Source: Aedes albopictus
Taxonomy: Eukaryota > Arthropoda > Insecta > Diptera > Culicidae
Reading direction: 5' to 3'
NCBI RefSeq assembly: GCF_035046485.1
Contig: NC_085137.1
Span: 131,010,703 to 131,074,702 of the forward strand
Length of the DNA stretch: 64,000 nucleotides
In this document: positions 22,700 to 33,311 of the stretch, piece after piece
How positions within the stretch are numbered: position 1 is the stretch's first letter
Layout of the letters: the number at the start of each line of letters is the position of its first letter
Position numbers and translations under genes: made by a program
The notes under the pieces: model-generated
Databases searched by the model: none
Told to the model about the DNA's origin: nothing
What the model saw: only the letters and a program-made list of their open reading frames with translations

Positions 22700-25600
22700 G
22701 AATTCCATAATAAGCCGCAGCCTATTCCACATGTTCCTCGGGAATTCTTTTCCAGATGTTACACCGATAATCTTTCTAGATATTTCTTTGAAAGTTCTTC
22801 CGGAAGTTTCTTTGAAAGTTCTTCCAGAAGTTCCTCTAGAAGTTAACAAAATTATTCCAGGATGATCCTGTAATCATTAATACATCTGATTATTAATCTA
22901 GACGTTTCTCCGGGACTTTTAGTAATAACTTGAAATTATTTCCAAGTTCCTCCGCAAAATCTTTAGAAAATCCCACCGAAAATTCTTTCAAAAGTTCCTT
23001 TTAAAATTTTTAAATTTTTCGGAAAATCCTTCCTGGACCACCTGCAATAAATTTTCCAGATATTTCTTTAAGAAATTTTCCAGGTATGCATGCGGGAATT
23101 CTTCTAAAAGTTCCTCTAGACATTCTTGAAATTCATCCAAAACTTCATTTCGGCATTCTTTCGGAAATATCTCCTCGAATTATTGCAGGAGATCCTCTGT
23201 GCAGGAAAATCAACAATCTCTAAATATAGAACTTAACGGTGACTAAAATACCAAACCCTTAAGAATGTTCGGTGAAATTTCACGAAGTTTTTTTTTGTGG
23301 GAATAATTCCCAAATTTTTTTAAGATTTTTTTTCAAGATATTCTGCCGGTAAGTGTTGCAAAAGATTCTGCAGGAATTTTTCCACAAAGATTTGAGGAAG
23401 TACTCTCAGGAGTTCCTTAGGGCAATCTTCAGAACACTGATGTGGGAGCACTTTCAGTTGCTACTCAGTTGCTCTGAGATACTTTCTTGAAGTTTCCCCG
23501 GAAATACTTCTAAAAATTCTATCGAGAATTCTTCCAAGATTTCCTTTAGGAATTATTTTAGCAGTCCCTCCGTCAATTATTCCCGATAATTGCTGTTGGA
23601 ATTCTTCAAGAACTTCAAGAAAAAAAAATCTTCAAGAACTGCCTTTACAATTTCTTCCAGATGTTTTTCAAAAGCTCTTCTGGAGATTCTGCTCTGGTTT
23701 TCTGGGGATTCTGATAGAAGTTTTTCTACGAATTTATCAGAGTTTCTCCGAGAGTTCTTTCGAGAATTGTTCCAATAGTTCCTCCGGGGTTTTTATTATG
23801 AAGTTTTTTCTAAAAAGTCTTCCAGAAGTTCACCCGAGAACTATTGGATGTCTTCGAGAAAATTTTCCGGATGCTCCTCCAATAAATTATCCAGATAATT
23901 CTTCACGAAATTATCCAGATGTACACGAAGTTCCTTCAGGAGATCTTGAAATTCCTTTAAAATTTTGTTTCGAGAATTCTTTTGGACATTTCTTAAAATT
24001 CTTTCTGGAGATTCTTCCAGAAGTTTTTTTGGGAATGTTTTCAAAAGTTCTCAAAAGTTCTTTTGAGAAATTGGCTAGAAGTTCTGCTGCTAATTCTTCC
24101 AAAAGTTTCTGCAGCATTTTTTCTAGAAATAATTGTTGGAATTCTTCCAGAGTTTTTTTTTTTGATAATCTTCAGAACACTGTGTGGGAATACTTTCAGG
24201 GGTTGTTCTGAGATACTTTTGTGAAGTTTCTCCGTAAGTGCTTCCGTAAATTCCTTCGAGAATTCTTCCAGGAGTACCCTTTGGAGTTTTTTAAGTTCTT
24301 CGGTGATTTTTTCTCATAATTCTTTTTGGAATGCTTCAAGAGCTTACTTTACGATTTCTTCCAGATGTTTCTCAAAAGCTCTTCTGGAGATTCTGCTTTA
24401 TGTTTGTGTTTTATTTCGTAAATTTCACCAGAAATTCTATCAGAAGTTCACCCGCGCCGGGAATTCTTCCTGGATTTCTTCGGAGAGTTCTTCCGGGAGC
24501 TTCTACAAGAAATTATCCAGATGTGCACGCGGCAATTAATCTAGAAGTGCCTTCAGAAGTTCTTTGAATTCCTTCGAAGTTTCTTTCCAGAATTCTTTCG
24601 GAAATTTCAGGAGTTGCCCTGAGATATTTTTTTTAAAGTTTTTCCGGAAATGCTTCCAAAAATTTTCTGTGGGAGTTTTTCCAAGATTTCGTTTTTGGTT
24701 CGTTTAGAAGTTCCTCTTGGAATTTTTCAAGACTTCCTTTACGATTTCTTTCAGATGTTTTTCAATTGTTCTTTTGGGGATTGCGCTCTGTTTTTCTAGA
24801 AAACAGTTTTTCTGGGATTTCTTTATCATATTCAGTAGTTTCGCGGAATTTCTTTTCTTCCGCAAGTTTCACCAGGAATTCTATCAGAAGTTCTTCCCAG
24901 ATTTTCTCCAGGAGCTCTTTCGAGAAATGTTCCAATAGTTCTTCTGAGAATTATTCCAAAAATCCAGTTTTTCTAAAAAGTCTTCCAGAAGTTCACCCGA
25001 GAATTCTTCCTGAATAACTTCGGAGAAATCTTCAGGGAGCTCATCGAGCGTCTTAAAAAAAATATCCAGATGTGCACGCGGAAATTCTTCTACAAGTTTC
25101 TCCAGGAGTTCTTGCAATTCCTTCGAAATTTTTTTCCAGAATTCTTTTAGAAATTTTTCCGAGAATTCTTTCAGAAAATCTTCTGGGAATTCTTCCAGAT
25201 GTTTTTGTGGGATTTATTCCAATAGTTCTTCTAAGATTTTTTCTAGAAGTTCTTCCGGTAATCCTTCCAAAAGCTGGAGCAAGAATTATTCTAGAAAGAT
25301 TTGTGGGAATACTCCCAGGAGTACCTTTGAGTAATCTTCAGAACATTGCTCTGGGAAAGTTTTCAGGAGTTGCTCTGAGATACTAAGTTTCTCCGGGAAT
25401 GCTTCCAAAAATACCTTCGAGAATCCTTCTAGGAATTCCATTTGGAAATCTTTTAAAAGTTCCTCGGTGATTTTTCCCCATAATTCCTGTTTGAATTCAT
25501 TTACGATTTTTACGGATGTTTCTCAAAAGTTCTTCTGAAGATTCTGCTGCTTCTCTGGAAATTCTGCTAGAAGTTTCTCTGGGAATTCTTCATAGCATTC

Positions 25601-27960
25601 AGAAGTTTCCCGGGATTTCTTTGGCAAATTTTACCAGGAATTGTATCAGTAGATCTGCACAGATTTTTTTTTCAAAAGTTCTTTCAATAATTGTTCTAAC
25701 AGTTCTTCCGGAAATTATTTTAAAACCCAGTTTTTCAAAAAAAAATTCTCGAAGTTCTTCTCCAATAAATTATCCAGATGCTTCTTCAAGAAACTATCCA
25801 GATGTGCACGCGGGAATTATTGTAGGAGTTCGTCCAGGAGTTCTTGAAATTCCTTCGACAAATCTATCCTGAAGTCTTTTGGAAATTCCTCCGAGAATCC
25901 CTTTCTTCCAGAAATTTTTGTGGAAATTAATTCAATAGTTCTTCCGAGATTATTTTTAGAAGTTCTGCCGATAATTCTTCCAAAAGCTTCTGCACTAATT
26001 CAGAAATAATTGTGAAAATTCTTCCAGGAGTTCCTTAGGACAACCTGCAGATCACTACTGTGGTAATGATTTCAAGAGTTGCCCTAAGATACTTTCTTAA
26101 AATTTTCGCAGAGAATGCTTCCAAAAATTTTCCTCGAGAGTTCTTCCACAATATTTTTTCTCTAATAATTCCTCTTTGAATTTTTTAAAAGTTTCTTTAT
26201 GATTTATTCCAGAAGTTTCCCAGCGTTTATTTTTCAAGAGATCCTCAGCGTCTTTTTTTTTCAAATAGTACCTCCGAAAATTACTTAAAAAGTTTATCTA
26301 GGATTCTGTTAAAAGTTTCATTCACAAGTTTCCCGGAATTTGTTTCGCAAGTTTTACCAGGAATTCTATCACAAATTCTTCACAGATTTAATCCAAACGT
26401 TTTTTCGAGAATTGTTCAAATAGTTCTTCCGGGAATTATTTCAATTTTTTTCCAGTAAATGGTTCCACAAGTTCCTCCTGAAATTCTTCCGGATGTTCCA
26501 TCGTGAGATATATGTCCGAAGTATCTTGAAGTATTCTTCCGGAAGTTCCGCAATTCTCCCAGAAACACTTTAGGAAATGCTTAAGACATTTGTTCTGAGA
26601 ATTATTATTTACATTAATATGCCTCGAAAATGGGGATGAACCAACCTCGGGCTGAATTTCCCCATAATAAAAAGTTAATAATAATAATAATGCCTCGAAA
26701 ATTTTTATGTAAATTCTTGCAGGAATTTTTTTCCGAAAAAATTTCCAAATTCTTCCTGCAATTCATTTACAAATTCCTCCGGAAGGTCTTCCAGGACTTT
26801 CCCTGAATATTTTTGGAGCTCTTCTAAGAGTTTACCAGAGATGCTTTCAGGAATATCATATAGATTTATGCTGGAGCTCCTCCAGGAACTTTCGCAAGAA
26901 CTTCTCGAGCTATTCTTGTGGGAGTTCTTTCAGAACGTCTTCTAAGAGTTCTTCCAAAATTATAACTCCTAATAATCAAGAACTGTTTATGGAATATTTT
27001 CTAGCTATCTTTGAAGAATTGCTCCAAACAGTCATCTATAAACTCCTCCAAGCATTCATCCAGGATATTCTCAAAGGAATTCCTCTAGGATTTTTCTCCC
27101 CAGAAAATTCTTCAAAGAATTCGATCGGATTTTTTTTTCCAAAAACTCCCCATGAATAAATTACTTAAATTTGTCGAAGGATTTCTTCAGGATTTTGCTG
27201 ATTTTGCCAAAGGAAGTCTTTCAATGGACTTCTGTAGAGATTCTTCCAGAAAGTTCTCTGAAGAGTCTTTTAGTAACTTCTCCAAACAACTCCTCCAAAG
27301 GTTCTTCCAGTATTTTTTCGAAGGATTCCTCTCGAGATTCCTCCAAGATTTGTTCTTCAATTACTTTCCAGGAATTGTTCCTGAAGTTCGTCCAAAAATT
27401 CCAAAAATTCAGAGAAATTTTCAAGTATTCCTCATTTGATTTCTTCATAAATTGACTTCTCTACCGGTGTTCTTTAGAAAGTTTCTTCAAAAATTCCAGG
27501 AGATTCTTTTAGAGAAGAGTGTTACTTTTTAGAGAATAACGAAAATTTGTTCAATAATTCCTCTAGATAGTTTCCAAAGATTCCTCTACACATTCCTCAT
27601 AGATTTCGATCGGAAATGTCTTTAAATTGCTTTACAATTTTTTCCGAAGATGATCCAGAAAAATCTTCGTTCTTCTCAGCACATCTCCTTCAAAAGTTCA
27701 TGTAAGGGTTTATCTAGAAATTCTGGCTAGGATTCCTTTAAAAGTATCTGCGAGGATATCTCCAATGATATCTTCTAGAATTATTCCAAGGATCCATTCA
27801 GAACTACCTCCGAAGATTCCTCCAGAAGTTTCCAAATTCCAAAAAAATCCACCTGCATTTTGAAATTTTTAGGTTAGTCCTCCAGAAAATTCCTCTAAAA
27901 ACTCGTTCAAGGATTCTTCCAGAATATAATTCTAGGATTCCTTCTGGAATAGGCTCCTAA
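22700..27960. repeat. Long degenerate repeat tract, GAAGTTCTTCCGG variant
   Basis: Over 5.2 kb words such as TTCCAGAAGTTC, TTCTTCCGGGAATTC and CCAGATGTGCACGCG recur. The last marks a higher-order unit of roughly 500-700 bp (23920, 24520, 25070, 25800). Within a unit the basic step is again 12 bp or multiples. Frames of 60-137 aa in both strands reflect the repeat. A 59-bp LINE tail is inserted at 26632. Confidence 0.75.
26632..26690 (+). mobile_element. 5'-truncated LINE insertion: 59 bp, TAA tail, 12-bp target duplication
   Basis: The 12-mer TGCCTCGAAAAT occurs at 26620-26631 and again at 26691-26702. Between them lie 59 bp that begin GGGGATGAACCAACCTCGG and end in AATAATAATAATAA. Target duplication plus a TAA-repeat tail is the signature of target-primed insertion of a severely truncated non-LTR retrotransposon. 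Only the extreme 3' UTR remains. Confidence 0.85.
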
Positions 27961-28559
27961 AGTCCTATCGGGATTCTTATTTTAAACCACAATATATGGT
28001 TCAAGAGTACATATTTACTCATTTTTTGACGTTTTTATTAACCGTAGTTGAAAATATATAATTTTTATTTTTTTAGCATTTTGTCTCGTCCCTAGCTTAT
28101 AACACATATTTTGAGTGATTTTTTTCACCGTGTATGTCAGATAGGAACATTTTTGAAATCCCAGTGAGAAAAATGTCGAGCTCAGTCACACAAGGTTGAC
28201 CTCAAATGTCAAAGTAGAACTATTTACCATTTTTCTTTTTTCGAATTTTCTCATTATTCCTTTGTTTTTCAAGTTCGAGTAAAGTACAATTCCGATTAGA
28301 ATACCATGCTTGATCGTATTATTCAATATAAGCGAGATTTCGTCTTTAATTTTAGGACCCTATTCCTTGAGGACATTTTTGGAAAATTTAAAACAGTTTG
28401 CTCAAAGATATTCCTGAGAGTTCGTCAGATCCTCCTCCAGGAATGTTGCAGAGGTTCTTCAAAAAAATTCTCAAGTAATTTAGTAAAACATTAGAAGAGT
28501 TGTTTGGAAAGAGTCAAATATTTGTCTTGAATAAAATCAGAATTCAGTTTCACATAGAA
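27961..28559. other. AT-rich intergenic DNA downstream of GST-A
   Basis: Apart from a few degenerate repeat words near 28380-28470 nothing is recognised. The minus-strand polyadenylation signal of GST-A lies at the right edge. Confidence 0.4.
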
Positions 28560-28565
28560 TTTATT
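28560..28565 (-). terminator. AATAAA polyadenylation signal of GST-A
   Basis: TTTATT on the plus strand reads AATAAA on the minus strand, about 140 nt past the GST-A stop codon. Confidence 0.5.
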
Positions 28566-28703
28566 GAAAGAGTTTGTCAGAGATAAACCTAAAACCTCTG
28601 AAAACTAGAACAGAGATAAAAAATAGGGTTTGACGGCTTTCAACAATCTATATATTCGCCTATTTTTCTAAAATTGCACTAGAACTTTCGCAGTTTTGAA
28701 ACC

Positions 28704-29561
28704 CTACTTCTTCATTACTGCAAAGAGCTTCTCCTTCAGTTTGTCCAATCCGGCTTGGTTCGCCTGCTGGTAGTAGGGTAACTTCTGCATGGTTTCGTAC
28801 CACGCGTTCATCTTTGGCCATCGATCCTTGGATATCGGACAGACATTTTCCACCGTGCTCAGAGTGGCTACTATTGGGAAGTCCGCCACGGTTAGCTGAA
28901 ATCGTCATTGAAATTTGTTGATTTTTTTATGACAAACAGAACAGTGACAAATTACCTTGTCACATGCGACAAACTTGTTGTCCGTCAGATATATCTCCAA
29001 GCAGTCATAAGCATCCTGAATGGGTTTCAAATGGTGATCTTCGACCGTCACTATCGACCTGTTGAATACGTTTCTCTAAAATGAAAGAAAAAATAAGTTT
29101 TTCTTACCTTCGAAATAAAATTCAAATTGGAAAGGACTCACCAAAACGGCCGAGTCTCTCTGAAACAACACGGCATTGTTAAAACACAACCGATTGTGCA
29201 CACGTGCTCGTTGCTTGGGATCGTTCAAAGAGAAGTCGCCATCTTGGCCGAAGATGTCGCACAGATACATGACGATCGCATGGCTATCGGTCAGGACCAG
29301 ATCGTCATGCCGCAGAACCGGAACCGTATGCAGAGGATTTAGCTGAAATGAAGTCGAAAATCATGATCATTATTGGTTGTCAACGGTTTAATCAAATTAA
29401 CAGGAAATTACTTTGACGAAATCTTCCAGAAGATGCTCTCTGGCAAAGAGGCGAACCAGTTTAAGATCCACTTGGTCGTCGATTCCCAAGGCCGCAATGG
29501 TCAGAAGGGCACCACGAACCGGTGGACTAACGCTGTCGTAGAACAGTTCCAGCTTGGACAT
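28704..29561 (-). CDS. Epsilon-type glutathione S-transferase (GST-A), 220 aa, four exons
   Basis: The exons, in transcription order, are 29412-29561, 29142-29342, 28956-29075 and 28704-28895. All junctions are GT/AG and phase 0, with introns of 69, 66 and 60 nt. The protein has Ser12 in SVSPPVR (catalytic Ser of insect delta/epsilon GSTs) and the glutathione-site motifs HTVP (55-58) and DSHAI (69-73). The all-helical C-terminal domain opens after residue 85 and carries the TVAD capping box at 159-162. Length is typical of cytosolic GSTs. These enzymes conjugate glutathione to electrophiles, and epsilon members are known for insecticide detoxification. The SPPVRGALL segment departs from the SPPGR of GST-B and GST-C, so it is a diverged paralogue, and assignment to another insect class is possible. 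Genomic context: divergent with GST-B. A strong splice acceptor sits 8 nt before the ATG, suggesting an upstream non-coding exon. Confidence 0.92.
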
Positions 29562-29569
29562 GGTCGAAT

Positions 29570-29600
29570 CTGAAAAAAAATATAAATTTAATCAGAATTC
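29570..29600 (-). other. Candidate 5' UTR splice acceptor of GST-A
   Basis: Just upstream of the ATG the minus strand reads a CTGATTAA branch-like site, a T-rich tract, and TTTTTTTTCAG followed by ATTCGACC and the ATG. The AG is at 29571-29570. This is a textbook acceptor and implies a 5' UTR intron that would contain the adjoining 11-bp minisatellite. No matching donor could be fixed. Confidence 0.5.
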
Positions 29601-29610
29601 AAATGAAACC

Positions 29611-32277
29611 CAAATCGAAATCGAAATCGAATTGAAATCGAATCGAAATCGAATCGAAATCGAATCGAAATCGAATCGAAATCGAATCGAAATCGAATCG
29701 AAATCGAATCGAAATCGAATCGAAATCGAATCGAAATCGAATCGAAATCGAATCGAAATCGAATCGAAATCGAATCGAAATCGAATCGAAATCGAATCGA
29801 AATCGAATCGAAATCGAATCGAAATCGAATCGAAATCGAATCGAAATCGAATCGAAATCGAATCGAAATCGAATCGAAATCGAATCGAAATCGAATCGAA
29901 ATCGAATCGAAATCGAATCGAAATCGAATTGATATCGAATCGAAATCGAATCTAAATCGAATCGAAATCAAATCGAAATCGAATCAAAATCGAATCGAAA
30001 TCGAATCGAAATCGAATCGAAATCGAATCGAAATCGAATCGAAATCGAATCGAAATCGAATCGAAATCGAATCGAAATCGAATCGAAATCGAATCGAAAT
30101 CGAATCGGAATCGAATCGAAATCGAATCGAAATCGAATCGAAATCGAATCGAAATCGAATCGAAATCGAATCGAAATCGAATCGAAATCGAATCGAAATC
30201 GAATCGAAATCGAATCGAAATCGAATCGAAATCGAATCGAAATCGAATCGAAATCGAATCGAAATCGAATCGAAATCGAATCGAAATCGAATCGAAATCG
30301 AATCGAAATCGAATCGAAATCGAATCGAAATCGAATCGAAATCGAATCGAAATCGAATCGAAATCGAATCGAAATCGAATCGAAATCGAATCGAAATCGA
30401 ATCGAAATCGAATCGAAATCGAATCGAAATCGAATCGAAATCGAATCGAAATCGAATCGAAATCGAATCGAAATCGAATCGAAATCGAATCGAAATCGAA
30501 TCGAAATCGAATCGAAATCGAATCGAAATCGAATCGAAATCGAATCGAAATCGAATCGAAATCGAATCGAAATCGAATCGAAATCGAATCGAAATCGAAT
30601 CGAAATCGAATCGAAATCGAATCGAAATCGAATCGAAATCGAATCGAAATCGAATCGAAATCGAATCGAAATCGAATCGAAATCGAATCGAAATCGAATC
30701 GAAATCGAATCGAAATCGAATCGAAATCGAATCGAAATCGAATCGAAATCGAATCGAAATCGAATCGAAATCGAATCGAAATCGAATCGAAATCGAATCG
30801 AAATCGAATCGAAATCGAATCGAAATCGAATCGAAATCGAATCGAAATCGAACCGAAATCGAATCGAAATCGAATCGAAATCGAATCGAAATCGAACCGA
30901 AATCGAATCGAAATCGAATCGAAATCGAATCGAAATCGAATCGAAATCGAATCGAAATCGAATCGAAATCGAATCGAAATCGAATCGAAATCGAATCGAA
31001 ATCGAATCGAAATCGAATCGAAATCGAATCGAAATCGAATCGAAATCGAATCGAAATCGAATCGAAATCGAATCGAAATCGAATCGAAATCGAATCGAAA
31101 TCGAATCGAAATCGAATCGAAATCGAATCGAAATCGAATCGAAATCGAATCGAAATCGAATCGAAATCGAATCGAAATCGAATCGAAATCGAATCGAAAT
31201 CGAATCGAAATCGAATCGAAATCGAATCGAAATCGAATCGAAATCGAATCGAAATCGAATCGAAATCGAATCGAAATCGAATCGAAATCAAATCGAAATC
31301 GAATCGAAATCGAATCGAAATCGAATCGAAATCGAATCGAAATCGAATCGAAATCGAATCGAAATTGAATCGAAATCGAATCGAAATCGAATCGAAATCG
31401 AATCGAAATCGAATCGAAATCGAATCGAAATCGAATCGAAATCGAATCGAAATCGAATCGAAATCGAATCAAAATCGAATCGAAATCGAATCGAAATCGA
31501 ATCAAAATCGAATCAAAATCGAATCAAAATCGAATCGAATCGAAATCGAATCGAATCGAAATCGAATCGAAATCGAAATCGAATCGAAATCGAATCGAAA
31601 TCGAATCGAAATCGAATCGAAATCGAATCGAAATCGAATCGAAATCGAATCGAAATCGAATCGAAATCGAATCGAAATCGAATCGAAATCGAATCGAAAT
31701 CGAATTGAAATCGAATCGAAATCGAATCGAAATCGAATCGAAATCGAATCGAAATCGAATCGAAATTGAATCGAAATCGAATCGATATCGAATCGAAATC
31801 GAATCGAAATCGAATCGAAATCGAATCGAAATCGAATCGAAATCGAATCGAAATCGAATCAAAATCGAATCGAAATCGAATCGAAATCGAATCAAAATCG
31901 AATCAAAATCGAATCAAAATCGAATCGAATCGAAATCGAATCGAATCGAAATCGAATCGAAATCGAAATCGAATCGAAATCGAATCGAAATCGAATCGAA
32001 ATCGAATCGAAATCGAATCGAAATCGAATCGAAATCGAATCGAAATCGAATCGAAATCGAATCGAAATCGAATCGAAATCGAATCGAAATCGAATCGAAA
32101 TCGAATCGAAATCGAATCGAAATCGAATCGAAATCGAATCGGAATCGAATCGAAATCGAATCGAAATCGAATCGAAATCGAATCGAAATCGAATCGAAAT
32201 CGAATCGAAATCGAATCGAAATCGAATCGAAATCGAATCGAAATCGAATCGAAATCGAATCGAAATCGAATCGAAAT
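29611..32277. repeat. 11-bp minisatellite AAATCGAATCG, about 242 copies
   Basis: The array is nearly perfect, with rare variants (ATTGAAATCG, GATATCG, CAAAATCG, GAACCG). Because 11 is not a multiple of 3, every frame reads through with an 11-residue protein period, creating spurious frames of up to 517 aa on both strands. A cluster of variants at 31501-31570 recurs at 31891-31960, exactly 390 bp later, showing a recent internal duplication. Each unit has two CpGs. It lies in the interval between the divergent GST-A and GST-B genes. Confidence 0.97.
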
Positions 32278-32950
32278 CCAATCCAAATCCAATCCAAATC
32301 CAATCCAAATCCAATCCAAATCCAATCCAAATCCAATCCAAATCCAATCCAAATCCAATCCAAATCCAATCCAAATCCAATCCAAATCCAATCCAAATCC
32401 AATCCAAATCCAATCTAAATCCAATCCAAATCCAATCCAAATCCAATCCAAATCCAATCCAAATCGAATCCAAATCCAATCCAAATCCAATCCAAATCCA
32501 ATCCAAATCCAATCCAAATCCAATCCAAATCCAATCCAAATCCAATCCAAATCCAATCCAAATCCAATCCAAATCCAATCCAAATCCAATCCAAATCCAA
32601 TCCAAATCCAATCCAAATCCAATCCAAATCCAATCCAAATCCAATCCAAATCCAATCCAAATCCAATCCAAATCCAATCCAAATCCAATCCAAATCCAAT
32701 CCAAATCCAATCCAAATCCAATCCAAATCCAATCCAAATCCAATCCAAATCCAATCCAAATCCAATCCAAATCCAATCCAAATCCAATCCAAATCCAATC
32801 CAAATCCAATCCAAATCCAATCCAAATCCAATCCAAATCCAATCCAAATCCAATCCAAATCCAATCCAAATCCAATCCAAATCCAATCCAATCCAAATCC
32901 AAATCCAATCCAAATCCAATCCAAATCTAATCCAAATCTAATCCAAATCA
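32278..32950. repeat. 11-bp minisatellite AAATCCAATCC, about 61 copies
   Basis: The array switches abruptly from AAATCGAATCG to AAATCCAATCC, with both G positions changed in step and no intermediate block. One stray AAATCGAATCC unit is at about 32461. The CpGs of the first block are absent. The last units near 32900-32950 are degenerate. Confidence 0.97.
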
Positions 32951-33091
32951 AACTGAAATTACATCGAAATTCAATCAAGATTTGATCATTTGATGTTCTC
33001 GTTATTTTTTATAAATTTTTACTTTGTATTCCGAAACAAAGTGCTTATCATTACGTAGCATTGATTAGCTCAATTGAACACCGGTCACCTG

Positions 33092-33138
33092 TATATAAAT
33101 AGATAGCTTGGCGAAGATGTGCCATTCGTCGATTCAGT
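33092..33138 (+). promoter_or_regulatory. Core promoter of GST-B
   Basis: TATATAAAT at 33092-33100 is a good TATA box. An initiator-like CCATTC (A at 33124, 32 nt downstream) and an arthropod-type TCAGT (33134-33138) follow. Either gives a 5' UTR of about 175-190 nt before the ATG at 33312. The minisatellite ends about 140 bp upstream. Confidence 0.6.
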
Positions 33139-33311
33139 AATTGCGATAGCAACGTGATAAACTACAGTATCGAATCGCAAATTAATCCTCCCCTTTGTGA
33201 CAAACGAAACACTATCGTACACTAACATCTGTCGAGCAGGTCGGAAGCAAGTTTCAGTTTTACGTATCGTTCCGGACGAGTAGCAAACGCGACGACGCCC
33301 CACTCGCCACC

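Noticed and set aside
29611..32950. CRISPR array or telomeric repeat
   Set aside because: Units are contiguous with no spacers, the sequence is not the insect telomere TTAGG, and the genome is eukaryotic.
29588..32978. Very long open frames (up to 517 aa) on both strands, rich in RFDFDSIS or NRIEIESKS
   Set aside because: They are translations of the 11-bp minisatellite, which is open in all frames because 11 is not divisible by 3. No start context, splice sites or composition unlike the repeat.
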